Source: Plazaster borealis (Eukaryota; Echinodermata; Asteroidea; Forcipulatida; Labidiasteridae). Taken from it: a stretch of DNA of 64,000 bases. The position numbers and the translations under genes were made by a program. The notes under the pieces were generated by a model, which saw only the letters and a program-made list of their open reading frames with translations, searched no databases and was not told the DNA's origin. Shown piece by piece: positions 1 to 10,719 of the stretch (position 1 is its first letter; the number at the start of each line of letters is the position of its first letter). The stretch lies in the NCBI GenBank assembly GCA_021014325.1, contig CM037471.1:17690818-17754817 (forward strand). Reading direction: 5' to 3'.

Positions 1-466
1 AGTGAGGGCCGTTGTCAGCACATACTGCCTATTTCAATATTTCCATTGTCTTAACCACATCGTACTCACTGGTCAGCTCATACCATTATATTCTAAGCTG
101 GACCGTGCCACACGTCCTAGCAGGGGTGTCAGTCAACAAGGGTCAGTGATTTGGTTAGAAGGAGCAGGACAAAACTCTGCCAGCACCCGCTGTGTGCAAA
201 ATCGGTGTGTCAGTTGTCAACGGTAGATAAAACCAAATTATAAAACATAATTAATTAAGCAAACAAATGAGCTTAAATTAACCAAGGCAGTGCCTGGCAT
301 GTGAACAAAACACTTAAGATACAAAAACAAATCGTTGAACAATGTAAAACAAACCCTCTTAACCTAATGGAAAAAGCTTGTCAGCATTGTGATGACAACG
401 AACTGCAGGGGCGTTGCAACCAAACAGGTCCCTCGCTGCAGGTAATGGCACTATGCGAAAAAACCA
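1..466. other. Unassigned sequence
   Basis: No recognisable gene, exon, RNA or repeat family. Short open frames here have no domain and no splice context. Confidence 0.5.
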
Positions 467-556
467 GCAACAACAACAACAACAACAACAAACAAACAAA
501 CAAACAAACAACAACAACAAACAAACAGCAGCAGCAGCAGCAACACCACCAACACC

Positions 557-629
<73 letters not shown>

Positions 630-660
630 GCAACAACAACAACAACAACAACAAACAACA
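467..660. repeat. (CAA)n-rich microsatellite
   Basis: Nearly pure CAA/ACA trinucleotide tract with short CAAA (about 490-520) and CAG (about 528-542) interruptions. It opens poly-Gln, poly-Thr and poly-Asn frames on + and poly-Val, poly-Cys and poly-Leu frames on -, which are artefacts of the repeat. No splice signals or conserved flanks suggest that it is translated. Confidence 0.95.
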
Positions 661-1526
661 AACAACAAAATGCAACAAAATGCATGCATGTTTTGACCAG
701 AACTTGCTAGAATACCGTATAGCTCATAAAAACACTGGCAGTAATTTTGAAGTGAAAAGCAGTCGGCCATTTTAATGTAAATGTTAACGGCGGCCATCTT
801 TGGCACAAACAAATGGCCTTCATCCTCCAATTTAATTTTAATTGTATTTTATCCGAAGTAGAATAACTTGATTTTGCCTATACTTGACTACTCACCACGG
901 TAAACCAGACTAAGTTTTGTTTGTTTTGAAGGGGCAACCTCCCTTTAAATTGTCAATGTTAGTTGTAAAATTAAACAGAGGAGATGCATTCACTTATGTA
1001 TTGTGTGCCAGGACTAAAGGGCGCTGTTCAACTGTCAGACAATTGTTGATTTCCACTGATGCATACAGGATGAGTAAAGCTATACTGGGCTGCCTGTGGT
1101 GGTTGTTTCACATCAACCATGAATGGCGAATGATTTCACACACAACAAATTAAAAATTAACATAATTTTATACCTGAGGCAGGTATACGGGGAACGAGTG
1201 CTCAAAGAGACTCCCTGTAGGACCTATAACAATAATAAATATCGCCCAATCATTTTTTCTTCGACCATGCCCTTCAACCTAAATTACATTTATTTTACGG
1301 TATAAATTGCCACTGCGATCATCCACATGACCATCCGCGTGGTTGATCCACCAGTGTAAATGGTGCGTGGCAAATGACATTAATAACTGTGACAGTTTGT
1401 AATATCTTCTAGTGCACAAATGCTATCTACCCTTGCCTTATATCGGGGTGGGGTGGAATGATTGGATTTGTTATGCAGAGGTGGGAATAGGAGGTTCTTG
1501 CATAGGCCCTACTATTATAAGCTTCA
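661..1526. other. Unassigned sequence
   Basis: AT-rich, no supported gene. I see no domain-bearing frame and no repeat shared with the rest of the window. Confidence 0.45.
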
Positions 1527-1653
1527 GTCCGTGTCCGAATTAATGGCTTCTGCAGTGGCTATGGCCGGAACGCTGAAAGTCCAATTCTCCACTGTTGTCG
1601 TTGTAGCCAACAGCCATAGCCGTAGCCGCAGTCGCTTGATTCGGACGAGGCCT
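1527..1653. repeat. Small foldback element, GTCCGAAT/ATTCGGAC family, copy 1
   Basis: Imperfect inverted repeat of about 125 bp. The left arm opens GTGTCCGAATTAATGGC and the right arm closes GCTTGATTCGGACGAGGCC. The inner part carries the family's GCCATAGCCGTAGCCGCAGTC words. The same words recur at 1945-2075, 32826-32950, 38835-38920 and 40385-40492. No coding capacity, so a non-autonomous MITE-like family. Boundaries approximate. Confidence 0.65.
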
Positions 1654-1944
1654 AATTTTACCGGGTACGTCCAGCTTACCTCAGCGGGTCGGGCAACATA
1701 ACTTTTCCCTTTCCCCTTGTACAGTCAGCAGTATTAGGAACAGAAAAGACAACATAAACGAAGGATATTGGATTGCAGTAAAAACAAGGGTTGGCTGCGT
1801 TATTGTCAATTTGTATTATGATAATGATCCTCAATGCAGCTCAATGACAATCCAAATTAAATTTGACAATGGTTTCAATTGGAGTAGGCCCTAATTAAAG
1901 AAGAAGACGAAAAGGAAACAGATAGCTTGAAGGCAATGTACATC

Positions 1945-2075
1945 ATTAGTACCGCGACTTCGGCAACGGCTAGATAGGGCCGTTGGCTGCAACGACAACA
2001 TTGAAGAACATGACTTTATCAGCAATCCGGCCGAAGCCACTGACAACGCCATCAATTCGGAAAACGGCCTACTAG
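1945..2075. repeat. Small foldback element, GTCCGAAT family, copy 2 (diverged)
   Basis: Shares GCGACTTCGGCAACGGCTA near the left end and CATCAATTCGGAAAACGGCC at the right end with the copy at 1527-1653. The arms are more diverged and the inner part differs. Confidence 0.45.
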
Positions 2076-2838
2076 GAATACAACAAGTTGGTTAAAATAA
2101 TTTCCAATCTGTAGATTCTAAATTCAATAAGAGGACCAACCCTTAGGAGCAATTTATTGCCGTCAGAATGTTTCAACAGCCTTTTAAAGACTCAACAAAT
2201 CGCACTGCTTAATATTCAGGCTGACAATCGTACACAACATCTCTGAAAAGAAATCTGATGTTCAATGTTTTCAAAGGGGAACCGCATGGTGAGGTGTGGT
2301 CGTTTCAAGTTGTGAATGTATTGTGTGTTTTTGAAAACTATAGAGGATAAGAATGAAAATGAAATTAAAAAAAACCAATGACGAAGATTACCTCCTCTTC
2401 CAGCGAGGGACCTTTTTAGGTGTACAATGTACAGTCGATATACTTTCAGAAATGCTGACAAGCTTTTTACATAGGATCAAAGGGTTTGTTTTGATTTTTT
2501 AACGTTTTGTTTATCTAAGTGTGTTGATTACATGCCTTGGTTAATTTAAGCTTATCTGTTTGCTTATTTAATTAAGTTTTATAATTTAGTTTCAGCTACC
2601 ATTGACAATAGACAGACCGATTACGGTACGCAAAGGATGCTGGTAGAGTTTTTCCTGCCCCCCTCCTGACCAAATCACTGACCCCTGTTGATTGATACCC
2701 CATCTAGGATATCAGTTTAGAATATCATGGCATGTGAGCTGACTGGTATGTCAGCCGCGGTTACCGGCTCTATAGCCATTTCTTCTTCTTCTTTTTTTTT
2801 TTTTGGGGGGGGGCTAGACCCTTCGCGCGTGACGTCAC
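2076..2838. other. Unassigned sequence with T and G homopolymer tracts
   Basis: No supported gene. A poly-T run followed by poly-G (about 2788-2812) lies just outside the left end of the inverted-repeat element. Confidence 0.45.
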
Positions 2839-4057
2839 CCTCTAACTTTCGCTACTGCTATTTCGTACAGTTCCATATGTATTCCAGCTGGATTTTTGTG
2901 CCAAAATGGATTTTATTGGCTAACTTTATCAATTTTGGGGTGCTGATTTCAAAAAAGTTCGGTACCATTTTTTTCAATGGTGTCTTCAGCCGCCATTTTG
3001 AATTTCAAAATGGCCGCTATTTTTCATTATTTTTGGCCCATATCTCAACTTATGAGCAATGTAGAAGAGTAAAAATGGTGGCAATACCCATGTTTATGAT
3101 ACCAGGGGTTCCATTAAAACCATTGCCTTAATTGTAACTAACTTGGTTTGGCCGCCATCTTGAATTTCAAGATGGCCGCCATATTTAATGCACTTTTGCG
3201 TATATCTCAACTTGTGAGCAATGTAGAAGAGTAAAAATGGTGTCAATACCCATGTTTGTGATACCAGGGGTTCCATTAAAACCATTGCCTTAATTGTAAC
3301 TAACTTGGTTTGGCCGCCATCTTGAATTTCAAAATGGCCGCCATATTTAATACACTTTTGCGTATAATATCTCAACTTGTGAGCAACGTAGAGGAGTAAA
3401 AATCGTGTCAATACCCATGTTTGTGATACCAAAGATTCCATTAAGACCTTTTGTTTACTTGTAACTAATTTTGTTTGGACTATCTTGAATTTCAAAATGG
3501 CTGCCATAATCAATACACTATTGCGTATATCTCAACTTGTGAGCAAGGTAGAAGAGCACCGATTGTGGCAATACCCATGTTTAGGATACCAGGGGTTTCA
3601 TTAAAACCATTGCCTTAATTGTAACTAACTTTGTATGGCCGCCATCTTGAATTTCAAAATTGCCACCATGGTTAATAAACTTTTGTGATTAATTATCTTA
3701 ACTTGTGAGCAACGTAGAGGAGTAAAAATGGTGGCAATACCCATGTTTGTGATACTAAAGATTCCACTAAGACCATTTGTTTTTTTGTAAGTAGTTTGGT
3801 TTGGCCGACATCTTGAATGTCAAATATTATGGCCGCAATATTCCACACACTTTTGTGTATATCTCAGCATGTGAGTAACATAGAAGCCTACAAATTGTGG
3901 TAAGGCCCGTGTTTACATAAATTTGCAGCCTATCCATCAAAGATCCAATTGTTATCTTGGATTACCTGTTTAGTTCATCAAGATTTTCTCTGAAAGGGCT
4001 ATTCCAGATCCATCTGGGGCCTACTTGACCTCTTGTAACCCGGTACCTAGTCAAAGT
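2839..4057 (+). repeat. Left arm: six tandem ~161 bp units
   Basis: After a unique head (2839-2985) the unit recurs at about 2990, 3150, 3311, 3477, 3637 and 3803, so spacing is 160-166 bp. Each unit carries GGCCGCCATCTTGAATTTCAA followed by an inverted AATGGCCGCC, then 'cgtatatctcaacttgtgagcaa', then 'acccatgtttgtgatacc'. The inner end (about 3880-4057) is non-repeated, matches the right arm, and includes the last codons and stop of the enclosed gene. Confidence 0.9.
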
Positions 4058-5564
4058 ACACTGTGTGCACAAACAGTTTTCAAGAACATTTGACATGCTC
4101 TCCAGGTTGAAACCATCCTCACCAAAATTCTGGAAAACGTCAACCACATCAGAACTTGATTCAAGGCTTAGATATTGCTTTATCCACCTACTCTTGGACA
4201 TGCCGGCAAGTTTCCTTCCCAGTCGGCACCACTGAAGGCATGGGGACCTAGTAGACCTTTACTTTTCCTACTTCAGACTGCTGCATATCTTGAGCGCATT
4301 TCAATTGTGCGCTTCGCCTGTTCTTTTTCCAGTGATAAAATGAAGCTCGTCTGGAATATTGTTGGTTGAAAACAAGTCCATTAGGTTAATGAAGATATCT
4401 GTATCTGGTGAATAAACATCTATATCTGGGATGTCTCTGCCAGTCTTCGATGCATCAAGCACATGCATTGGGATCAAGGTGTCTGCCTCTTCGTGACAGT
4501 GCTCAACAATATTGGAATCATCTGCATGGTTTGTTGGAATACGTTGAGGTTCCATAGACGACAACTACGCTCTTGCTGCTATCTGCATATTCATGAAGTA
4601 GAACTTTCCTCATAGTATTCTCTTAGTTTATACTTTATTTCATTGTGAGACAGAAGGGTATTTAGTGGTACTAGTTTGATATTAGTTGAGTCTCTGATGT
4701 CAAATTTGACGAGGTTGACACCAGCAGACCTTTTGCCACGTGTCAGAGCTTTCGGAGAGTTGTCAATAATATCTGTCAACGATAATGCGTCCTTCATCAC
4801 AAGCAGATATGATCATACGGATGCTTCGAACAGAGGTATTCGCAAATTCAGAGCAATATACCATGGATGGGCCTTTCTTGATTGATTGGACAGCTGCCAT
4901 GACACCGATAACGCACACATTGCATCGGCATCCACTCTGCTTGATGCATCGGTTGTTAAATTTGCCTCAGATTCACCTGTAGGTTCAATGATGATGTTAC
5001 ACTCTTCAATGGCATGGACAAAGGCACTCTAGTCATTTGGGATAAGAAGAAGACCATCTGAGGAGAAGAGTGACCTGGGGATAACAGAAACTCATATCAT
5101 CCAATTGTCTCGCTCAAAGACTGTATCCTACTAGGGCGTGACTGCTGAACTACAAGAAATCTTGGCAATAGTTGTCGATCTTCTTCTAACTTGACCAGCT
5201 AATTAGCAACTTTAAAATGTGTCTTATTCTTGCAAATGTTGAAGGTCTTCAGCTTAATCTTCTTCATCAGATCCCAAATTGATTTCTCTGCTGTAGATGC
5301 AACCACTCTTTCAGACACAAACTCTTCAAACTTGTGTGTGTCCTTGTCATCTCTGAGAAGAATGTCTCCCTTTGCAGTTTCTGGCACCTCCATATTCAAC
5401 TTCATGAGCTTGATGGCTTTACATAAGAATGGGTTTCTAACACAGTGTTTGACAATGCCCTTCTTGATCATGGTGGAATTGTTGGACATGCAAACTGCCA
5501 ATGAGCCACTTAGCTGATAATGCTCCTGAGTTGGCGGTTGGCCACTGTCAGTGCAATTAAGCAT
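4058..5564 (-). pseudogene. Decayed transposon-type gene with HEEADT / SPDTD motifs (minus-strand remnant)
   Basis: Read on the minus strand from 5564, collinear blocks appear in several frames: a segment with KAIKLMKLN and KKIKLKTFNIC (5564-5199); LEEDRQLLPRFLVVQQSRPS (about 5195-5120); LLSHNEIKYKL (near 4640); HCHEEADTLIPMHVLDA and VYSPDTDIFINLMDL (4500-4370); LLGPHAFSGADWEGN (near 4235); and WIKQYLSLES (near 4180). I recognise this block order from large uncharacterised proteins common in marine invertebrates, but I cannot name the family. The acidic EEAD and SPDTD motifs followed by LLG..FSGAD resemble the I-region and helix-turn-helix of FEN1/XPG-like PIN nucleases; that link is inference. 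Several frameshifts and stops break the frame, so this copy cannot make the protein. Confidence 0.65.
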
Positions 5565-5717
5565 CTTGAAAGTCTAGAATGAGGTTTATTAGTTCAGGAG
5601 CGATCTGCGGAAAAGAGTGCATCTTCATTCTGTGTAATTCAAGTAATTCAGTTCCACTCTACACTTGACCAAGAGCACTGACCAAAACACAGGGGAAGGC
5701 TCTGAAATGTGGCGATT

Positions 5718-6275
5718 TTATGGTGACTAAATCCGGCATTCCTTTTACAAATCTGTTCGTGGATCAAACATTGGAACAGCTGATTAGAGAACTCAAAGTT
5801 GCAGGAGGAATTACTGGAATTACATAGAATGAAGATGCACTCGATAGATTGTTCTTGATCGCTCCTTATCAGCCTTATTCAAGACATTTAAGGTGCTTAT
5901 TGCACCAGTTGTTCAAATCCAAAAATCTTAAACCTGAAAAAATTCCACCAACTCTTGGTGCACTGAAACCACACATTCAGAGAGCCTATTATTATATCAC
6001 TAATCAACAAAAGTTACTAAGAGCCGCAGCCGCAAATACCACTGCTTACTATGCTGACAATGGGAGAAAACACTAGATGGGACAATTTCTCCCAAGAAAT
6101 ATTTTGAACTACCTGCACCCCAGGCAGTTGTTGAACTTGTCATATGTGGTTGCACGGCGAATGTACCAGTCATTGCCAAAAGAATAACTTGCCATGTACA
6201 TCACTTTGTAAATGTAGTGACTGTAGTAGTACAACAGATTATGATGTGACAAGTCAAGAAGACGACTTTGACTAG
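5718..6275 (+). pseudogene. Second remnant of the same gene, plus strand, internally deleted
   Basis: The frame begins with N-terminal-type residues IPFTNLFVDQTLEQLI and GGITGIT, meets a stop, continues DALDRLFLIAPY, and then passes directly to C-terminal-type residues LFKSKNLKPEKIPPTLGAL. After a frameshift it ends in a Cys-rich tail (pattern C-x3-C-x6-C-x4-C-x-C-x2-C) and an acidic terminus QEDDFD followed by a stop at about 6275. The core carrying HEEADT and SPDTD is absent, so the copy lost its middle. It points away from the minus-strand remnant, head to head, and its stop codon marks the start of the right arm. Confidence 0.6.
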
Positions 6276-6979
6276 GTACCGGGTAACCAGAGGCCAAGTA
6301 GGCCCCAGATGGATCTGAAATAGCCCTTTCAGAGAAAATCTTGATGAACTAAACAGGTAATCCAAGATAACAATTGGATTTTTGATGGATAGGCTGCAAT
6401 TTTATGTAAACACGGGCCTTAACACAACTTTTAGGCTTCTATGTTACTCACATGCTGAGATATATGCAAAGTGTATTGAATATGGCGGCCATTTTGAAAT
6501 TCAAGATAGTCCAAACAAAATTAGTTACAATTGTGGTCTTAATGAAATCTTTGGCATCACAAACATGGGTATTGACACGATTTTTACTCTTCTACGTTGC
6601 TCACAAGTTGAGATATACGCAAAAGTGTATTAAATACGGCGGCCATCTTGAAATTCAAGATGGCGGCCAAACCAAGTTAGTTACAATTAAGGCAATGGTT
6701 TTAATGGAACCCCTGGTATCATAAACATGGGTATGGCCACCATTTTTACTCTTCTACATTGCTCACAAGTTGAGATATGGGCAAAAAATAATGAAAAATG
6801 GCGGCCATTTTGAAATTCAAAATGGCGGCTGAAGACGCCATTGAAAAAAATGGTACCTAACTTTTTTGAAATCAGCACCCCAAAATTGACAAAGTTAGCC
6901 AGTAAAATCCATTTTGGCACAAAAATCCAGCTGGAATACATATGGAACTGTACGAAATAGCAGTAGCGAAAGTTAGAGG
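6262..6979 (-). repeat. Right arm: three tandem ~158 bp units, inverted relative to the left arm
   Basis: Reverse complement of the left arm with only three unit cores (about 6485, 6641 and 6800). CAAGATGGCGGCC at about 6655 is a clean match to the YY1-type site. The inner edge begins at the gene's terminal CTTTGACTAG. Confidence 0.9.
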
Positions 6980-7461
6980 ATCCAAATATCTGACATATGG
7001 AACTGTACTCATGTATTTGGCGCGTAATAAGTAGAGAGTTGCAAGAATCATACAATACATGATGCAGTTGCGTGCAAATTTTGACTCCAAAACGGTGGAC
7101 AGAATAGTGTAAGTATAAGTGACTTTGATCAAGAGTATTATGGGCTAGGCATATAGTTACATTGTCTGAAAAAGCTCATGCTCTACTTCATTAATGAAAT
7201 GCGGCGTCTTTTTCGGGCAAACTCATCAACAACTTTGTCGATGACGGAGTAGTTCATGTGTCATGTCGCATTCAGCATGTATCTTCTTCTTCTTTTTGTC
7301 CCTTGTATTTTATTCTTCTGGGAGGGGGGCGCGGCTAATCAAAAGTTTTGTTAGGGGTTTTTTTGGGGGGGAGGACTGAGGCATGGAACTTTTCAGCCAA
7401 TTTTCGGAATGTTAGTACTGTTAGAAAGCCGAGAGAAATAAATAAAGTTGCGCGTCTTTAA
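6980..7461. other. Unassigned sequence
   Basis: No gene. A short direct repeat of CATATGGAACTGTAC sits at about 6940 and 6994, across the end of the inverted-repeat element. A G-rich stretch lies at 7320-7375. Confidence 0.4.
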
Positions 7462-7828
7462 AGGTATCGTACACGTTTGGAAATGACTCAAAACAAATAT
7501 TAGCATAAAAACTTACTTGGTAACAAGCAACGGAGAGCTGTTGATAGTATAAAACATTGTAGGAAACGACTCCCTCTGTAGTAACGTAGTTTTTGAGAAA
7601 GAGGTAATTTCTCACTAAAATAATAAAAAACTTCTTGCAAGAAGTTTTTAGTCCAATCTGAAAGCACACAAATTTGTACAACAAGGGTGTTTTTTCTTTC
7701 ATCATTTTCTTGCAACTTCGATGACCAATTGAGCCCAAATTTTCACAGGCTTGTTATTTTATGCATATGTTGGGATACACCAAGTGACAACACTGGTCTT
7801 TGACAATTTCCAAACGTTTTCAGTGCCT
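7462..7828 (-). mobile_element. TTAA-flanked MITE (piggyBac-like), family A
   Basis: Begins AGGTATCGTACACGTTTGG and ends with the inverse, CCAAACG..CAGTGCCT. It is flanked by TTAA on both sides (7458-7461 and 7829-7832), the target duplication of piggyBac-type transposons. No coding capacity. It carries the family's central palindrome, here AAAACTTCTTG/CAAGAAGTTTT (7626-7649). Orientation is opposite to the copy at 32367. Confidence 0.8.
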
Positions 7829-7936
7829 TTAAATCATACCTCGAACAAGTGACTGTTACTTCACACCCACGGAGATGAAAGTTGTGTACGATCCTTAAAG
7901 GCCTACGGCGCAAGTGCTGCTGGCCGCGCTGGCATT

Positions 7937-8056
7937 AAACCATTTTATGGTGGACACAATACATTGACACATAATATTTGGTTTGGTAAATTTGTCTGAC
8001 ACCCATACCAAAACAGTGCACTCCTGTGGTGTCCACCATAGTCTCAAAAAGGCCAC
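7937..8056. repeat. Small foldback element, GGTGGACAC family, copy 1
   Basis: About 115 bp with arms TTATGGTGGACAC and GTGTCCACCATAGTCTC around an AT-rich middle containing TTTGGTAAATTTGTCTG and GTGCACTCCT. The same layout occurs at 35571-35690. Confidence 0.65.
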
Positions 8057-9084
8057 TTGCTGCGACGCTGGCAGCGCAAGCTATAAAGACATAGAAATTA
8101 CACAATTTCCCTGACATGACGATGTAGATTACTGACTATGAGTTTCAACTAAACATAAACTGAATCCTGAAAATGGCAAACAAAAGGTGGGTTTGAAACT
8201 GCACAGTCGGGTTTAAAATCAATAACATCAGCAAGGTTTTTTTCGACACCTTAGGATGCCAGCATCCCAGCAATGGCGGCGCAGCCATGCCAGCAGCACT
8301 TGGTCTATCACGCAAAACAATACATTACGCGTTATAGTCAGGTGAGACATTAATTGTTCCACTTGTGGGCTACTGTTCACTTCCCTTTGCATAGGTCTTT
8401 ACAGGGAAACCATCGAAAGAGCGCCGCCATCTGGTAGAGTATAGTTTTTAAAAAGTCACACTGCGTGGCCCCCTCTTTTTGACATATTCCCAAAAGTGTT
8501 CAGGACTGTTATTATTAAAGAGGGTATATATAATAATGCAACCAACCTGTGATTAAATAACCAACCTACCTAATGTTGATAACATATAAGTTAGAAAAAC
8601 GAAAACATTATGTTTAGTCACGGATGTTGTGCTGTTGTGCACGTCCATGACTTATTTCGATCACTGCAATCGGAAAATGTTTTCAGAAACCTCATAATCA
8701 GTGATAATTTTAAAAGTTATTTTCCATTGATGCTTAATTATTTCATGTTTCTACCTAAAAATACAAATAGGCCTGTAATGTCGTGGTGAGAAGAAAACCA
8801 ATTTCGACGACTCTTTTTAAAAATTATTTATAGTCAACCCTCGTTATAAAAGCACGTTATAAAGAGGATGTGCTTATAAAGAGTACATTCTGAAGTCCCG
8901 AATCTCATTTCTGCTGTGTGTTTATTTGTTTTGCTGTCCTCTTATAACAACGTTCCTGTTTAATAAAGAGGTATATAAGACCCATTACAAACTATCAGTG
9001 GTATGTTAATGTTCATTGACATTTGGCCAATTGCCACCAAGTCCCCTACTTTGTCCCTAACTTCAAATAGCGTTAGGGAGACCG
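8057..9084. other. Unassigned sequence
   Basis: No gene. Around 8834-8985 the words CCCTCGTTATAAAAGCACG and AACGTTCCTGTTTAATAAAGAGG look like remains of another short DNA element, but I cannot define its ends. Confidence 0.35.
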
Positions 9085-9245
9085 CCAACACAGGGCTGGA
9101 TATCTCAGTTGATAGAGCGCCCGGCACGTTAATCCGGAGGTCGCAGGTTCAAGTCCCGTTCTAGGCAAGTTTTCTTTGTTTAACCCCAAATTATTTTAAA
9201 ATACACCCACTCGCAGTTTCCCTTGTGGTTTATTACTTGACGTTC
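9085..9245 (+). repeat. tRNA-derived SINE with tRNA-Asn(GTT)-like head, copy 1
   Basis: A tRNA-like region at 9094-9167 has a box A-like TATCTCAGTTGATAGAGCG, a box B GGTTCAAGTCC, a foldable acceptor stem and a GTT anticodon position. The anticodon stem has a mismatch, and the U expected before the anticodon is C, so it is not a working tRNA. The upstream TTAGGGAGACCGCCAAC and downstream TTTTCTTTGTTTAACCCCAAA are shared with the copy near 46030, which shows a dispersed element and not a tRNA gene. The tail TTACTTGACG at about 9235 is also shared. Confidence 0.65.
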
Positions 9246-10099
9246 AAATAACGTTCTCTGCATTTTTGGTTTTGGCGCATTCTACCACACAGCAAGCGGG
9301 GGGGGGGGGGGTAGGGGGACCGAAGAGCAAACTCCAAATAATTAATCCTTTATTTCGCACACCTACATTTACTCAGACTTCAATGCAACCAACACGTACA
9401 CCCACTCGCAGTCACGTGTTCATATAAACGCATGAAGAGGCATTTTTAGATTGGAGCTACTACCATAAGCGTTCGTTGCAAGCGGAGAAACGTGCTCTCT
9501 TCTTTTCCAGGTGATTTGATAATTACCTTTTTCCCAAGCTTGTGTGCTCAACGGCAGACAATTGATCGACACGGTAAAATATGCTATTTCTGTTTGACAG
9601 TTATTAGAGGTATGTTTACACGGCTGCGTTGTGATTGACCAAACTCTGTCATCAAATTGACGAACGCCGTCCGGACAATTGAAAAGCCATTTTTGAGTTC
9701 GCCACATCACACGCGTAACACACGCGGCTTCGGGTCATCTGCGGCTAAAACACAGTAACACCGCGCCATGATAGTACTCGGACAAACCACCCCATAATGA
9801 TCAGTGCTTGGATGTCAAAGTAGTCGAAATAAACTTGACTCGTGAGGCTACAAAGAGATAAACTAGGTAAGCATTGATGATTCAACTTGAGTGTGTGTTT
9901 CAAAACTTGTAGCAAATTGTAGGCCTAGTTCAAAATAAAATAATTAAAACGGGTATATTTGAACGTATATGAGTATAACGTTCATGAAGAAAGTCTATTC
10001 GCAAACGTTAACAATTCAATAACCTAAACCAAACAAAATTGTATTTACAGTGTTTTTCCACTCGATCCACTTTAATGTGTGCCGGTAATTTCTTGATCA
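9246..10099. other. Unassigned sequence with a poly-G tract
   Basis: A run of about 14 G lies at 9298-9312. No gene or clear repeat family otherwise. Confidence 0.4.
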
Positions 10100-10180
10100 T
10101 CTAACAATAATAAACATGACATTTATATAGCGCCTTTTACCAGAGGATACAAAGCGCTGGGACTACAATTTTTTCCTGTA
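10100..10180 (-). mobile_element. 3' terminus of a CR1/L2-type LINE
   Basis: On the minus strand the segment reads CAGCGCTTTGTATCC, then AAGGCGCTATATAAATGTC, then TTTATTATTG. The 'GCGCTATATAAATG + short AT repeat' ending also closes the LINE tail at 62990. Only the untranslated 3' end is left. Confidence 0.55.
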
Positions 10181-10719
10181 AAGTATATGTGCAGTGGAGG
10201 TACGTTTGAAGTATGAGGCCTAGTCATCTACCACAGTAAAACAAGTAGCCTATCGTTACCGTTTCCTATAAGGGAGGATATAATCATGGTTATACCGAAA
10301 ATTACGCCCAAAACGTGAATTGCATTTGCAGTGTTTGTCCCGCCCTTTTCCTCATTATCCTCTATGCTAAACGTAATGTTCTCAAGAGAAATAGTATTTA
10401 TATTTGTTTTCGATCGAGGGACACTGATGGATCTTATCTAGTTCTCGTCATGTGAACATCCGGGTCTCGATTCCACAAAAATTCATCTTAAGATGAGTTG
10501 CCATTATTGCCATGGTGATTTGTGATGTGACATCACACTATGTTTTGCAATTAAGGTCGATACGCATCTAAATATCAATCTAAGTTCTTTGGGAAATCGA
10601 CCCCAGGCAACAGTACTAAAAGCATTCAGAGAAAATATTTCAATTTTAAAATACTGTCTTGTTTAGAGAAATTTGTCCTAAGAGTTAGGGACTGTAAATA
10701 TAAAACATAGGGTGGCCAC

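Larger units (their letters stand above)
2839..6979. mobile_element. 4.1 kb inverted-repeat (foldback-type) element with decayed gene remnants
   Basis: The ends are inverted copies of one another, beginning CCTCTAACTTTCGCTACTG on + and the same on - from 6979. The left arm runs 2839-4057 (1219 bp) and the right arm 6262-6979 (718 bp). The 501 bp difference equals three extra tandem units in the left arm. The interior holds two remnants of one gene in opposite orientation, each ending exactly where its arm begins, so the whole may be a head-to-head pair of the same element rather than one element with terminal repeats. No clear target-site duplication was found at the outer ends. Long arms built from tandem repeats recall Foldback/Galileo-type DNA elements; the superfamily is not established. 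Confidence 0.8.

Noticed and set aside
301..830. Open frames with long Gln, Thr, Asn, Val, Cys and Leu runs on both strands
   Set aside because: All are translations of the CAA microsatellite in different frames; no flanking domain or splice site supports a gene.
2990..3900. CRISPR-like array because of regular ~161 bp spacing
   Set aside because: The whole unit repeats with no unique spacers, and the sequence is eukaryotic.
9094..9167. A functional tRNA-Asn gene
   Set aside because: Broken anticodon stem, C instead of U at position 33, and shared flanks with a second copy mark it as a SINE head; the same applies to 46033-46107.
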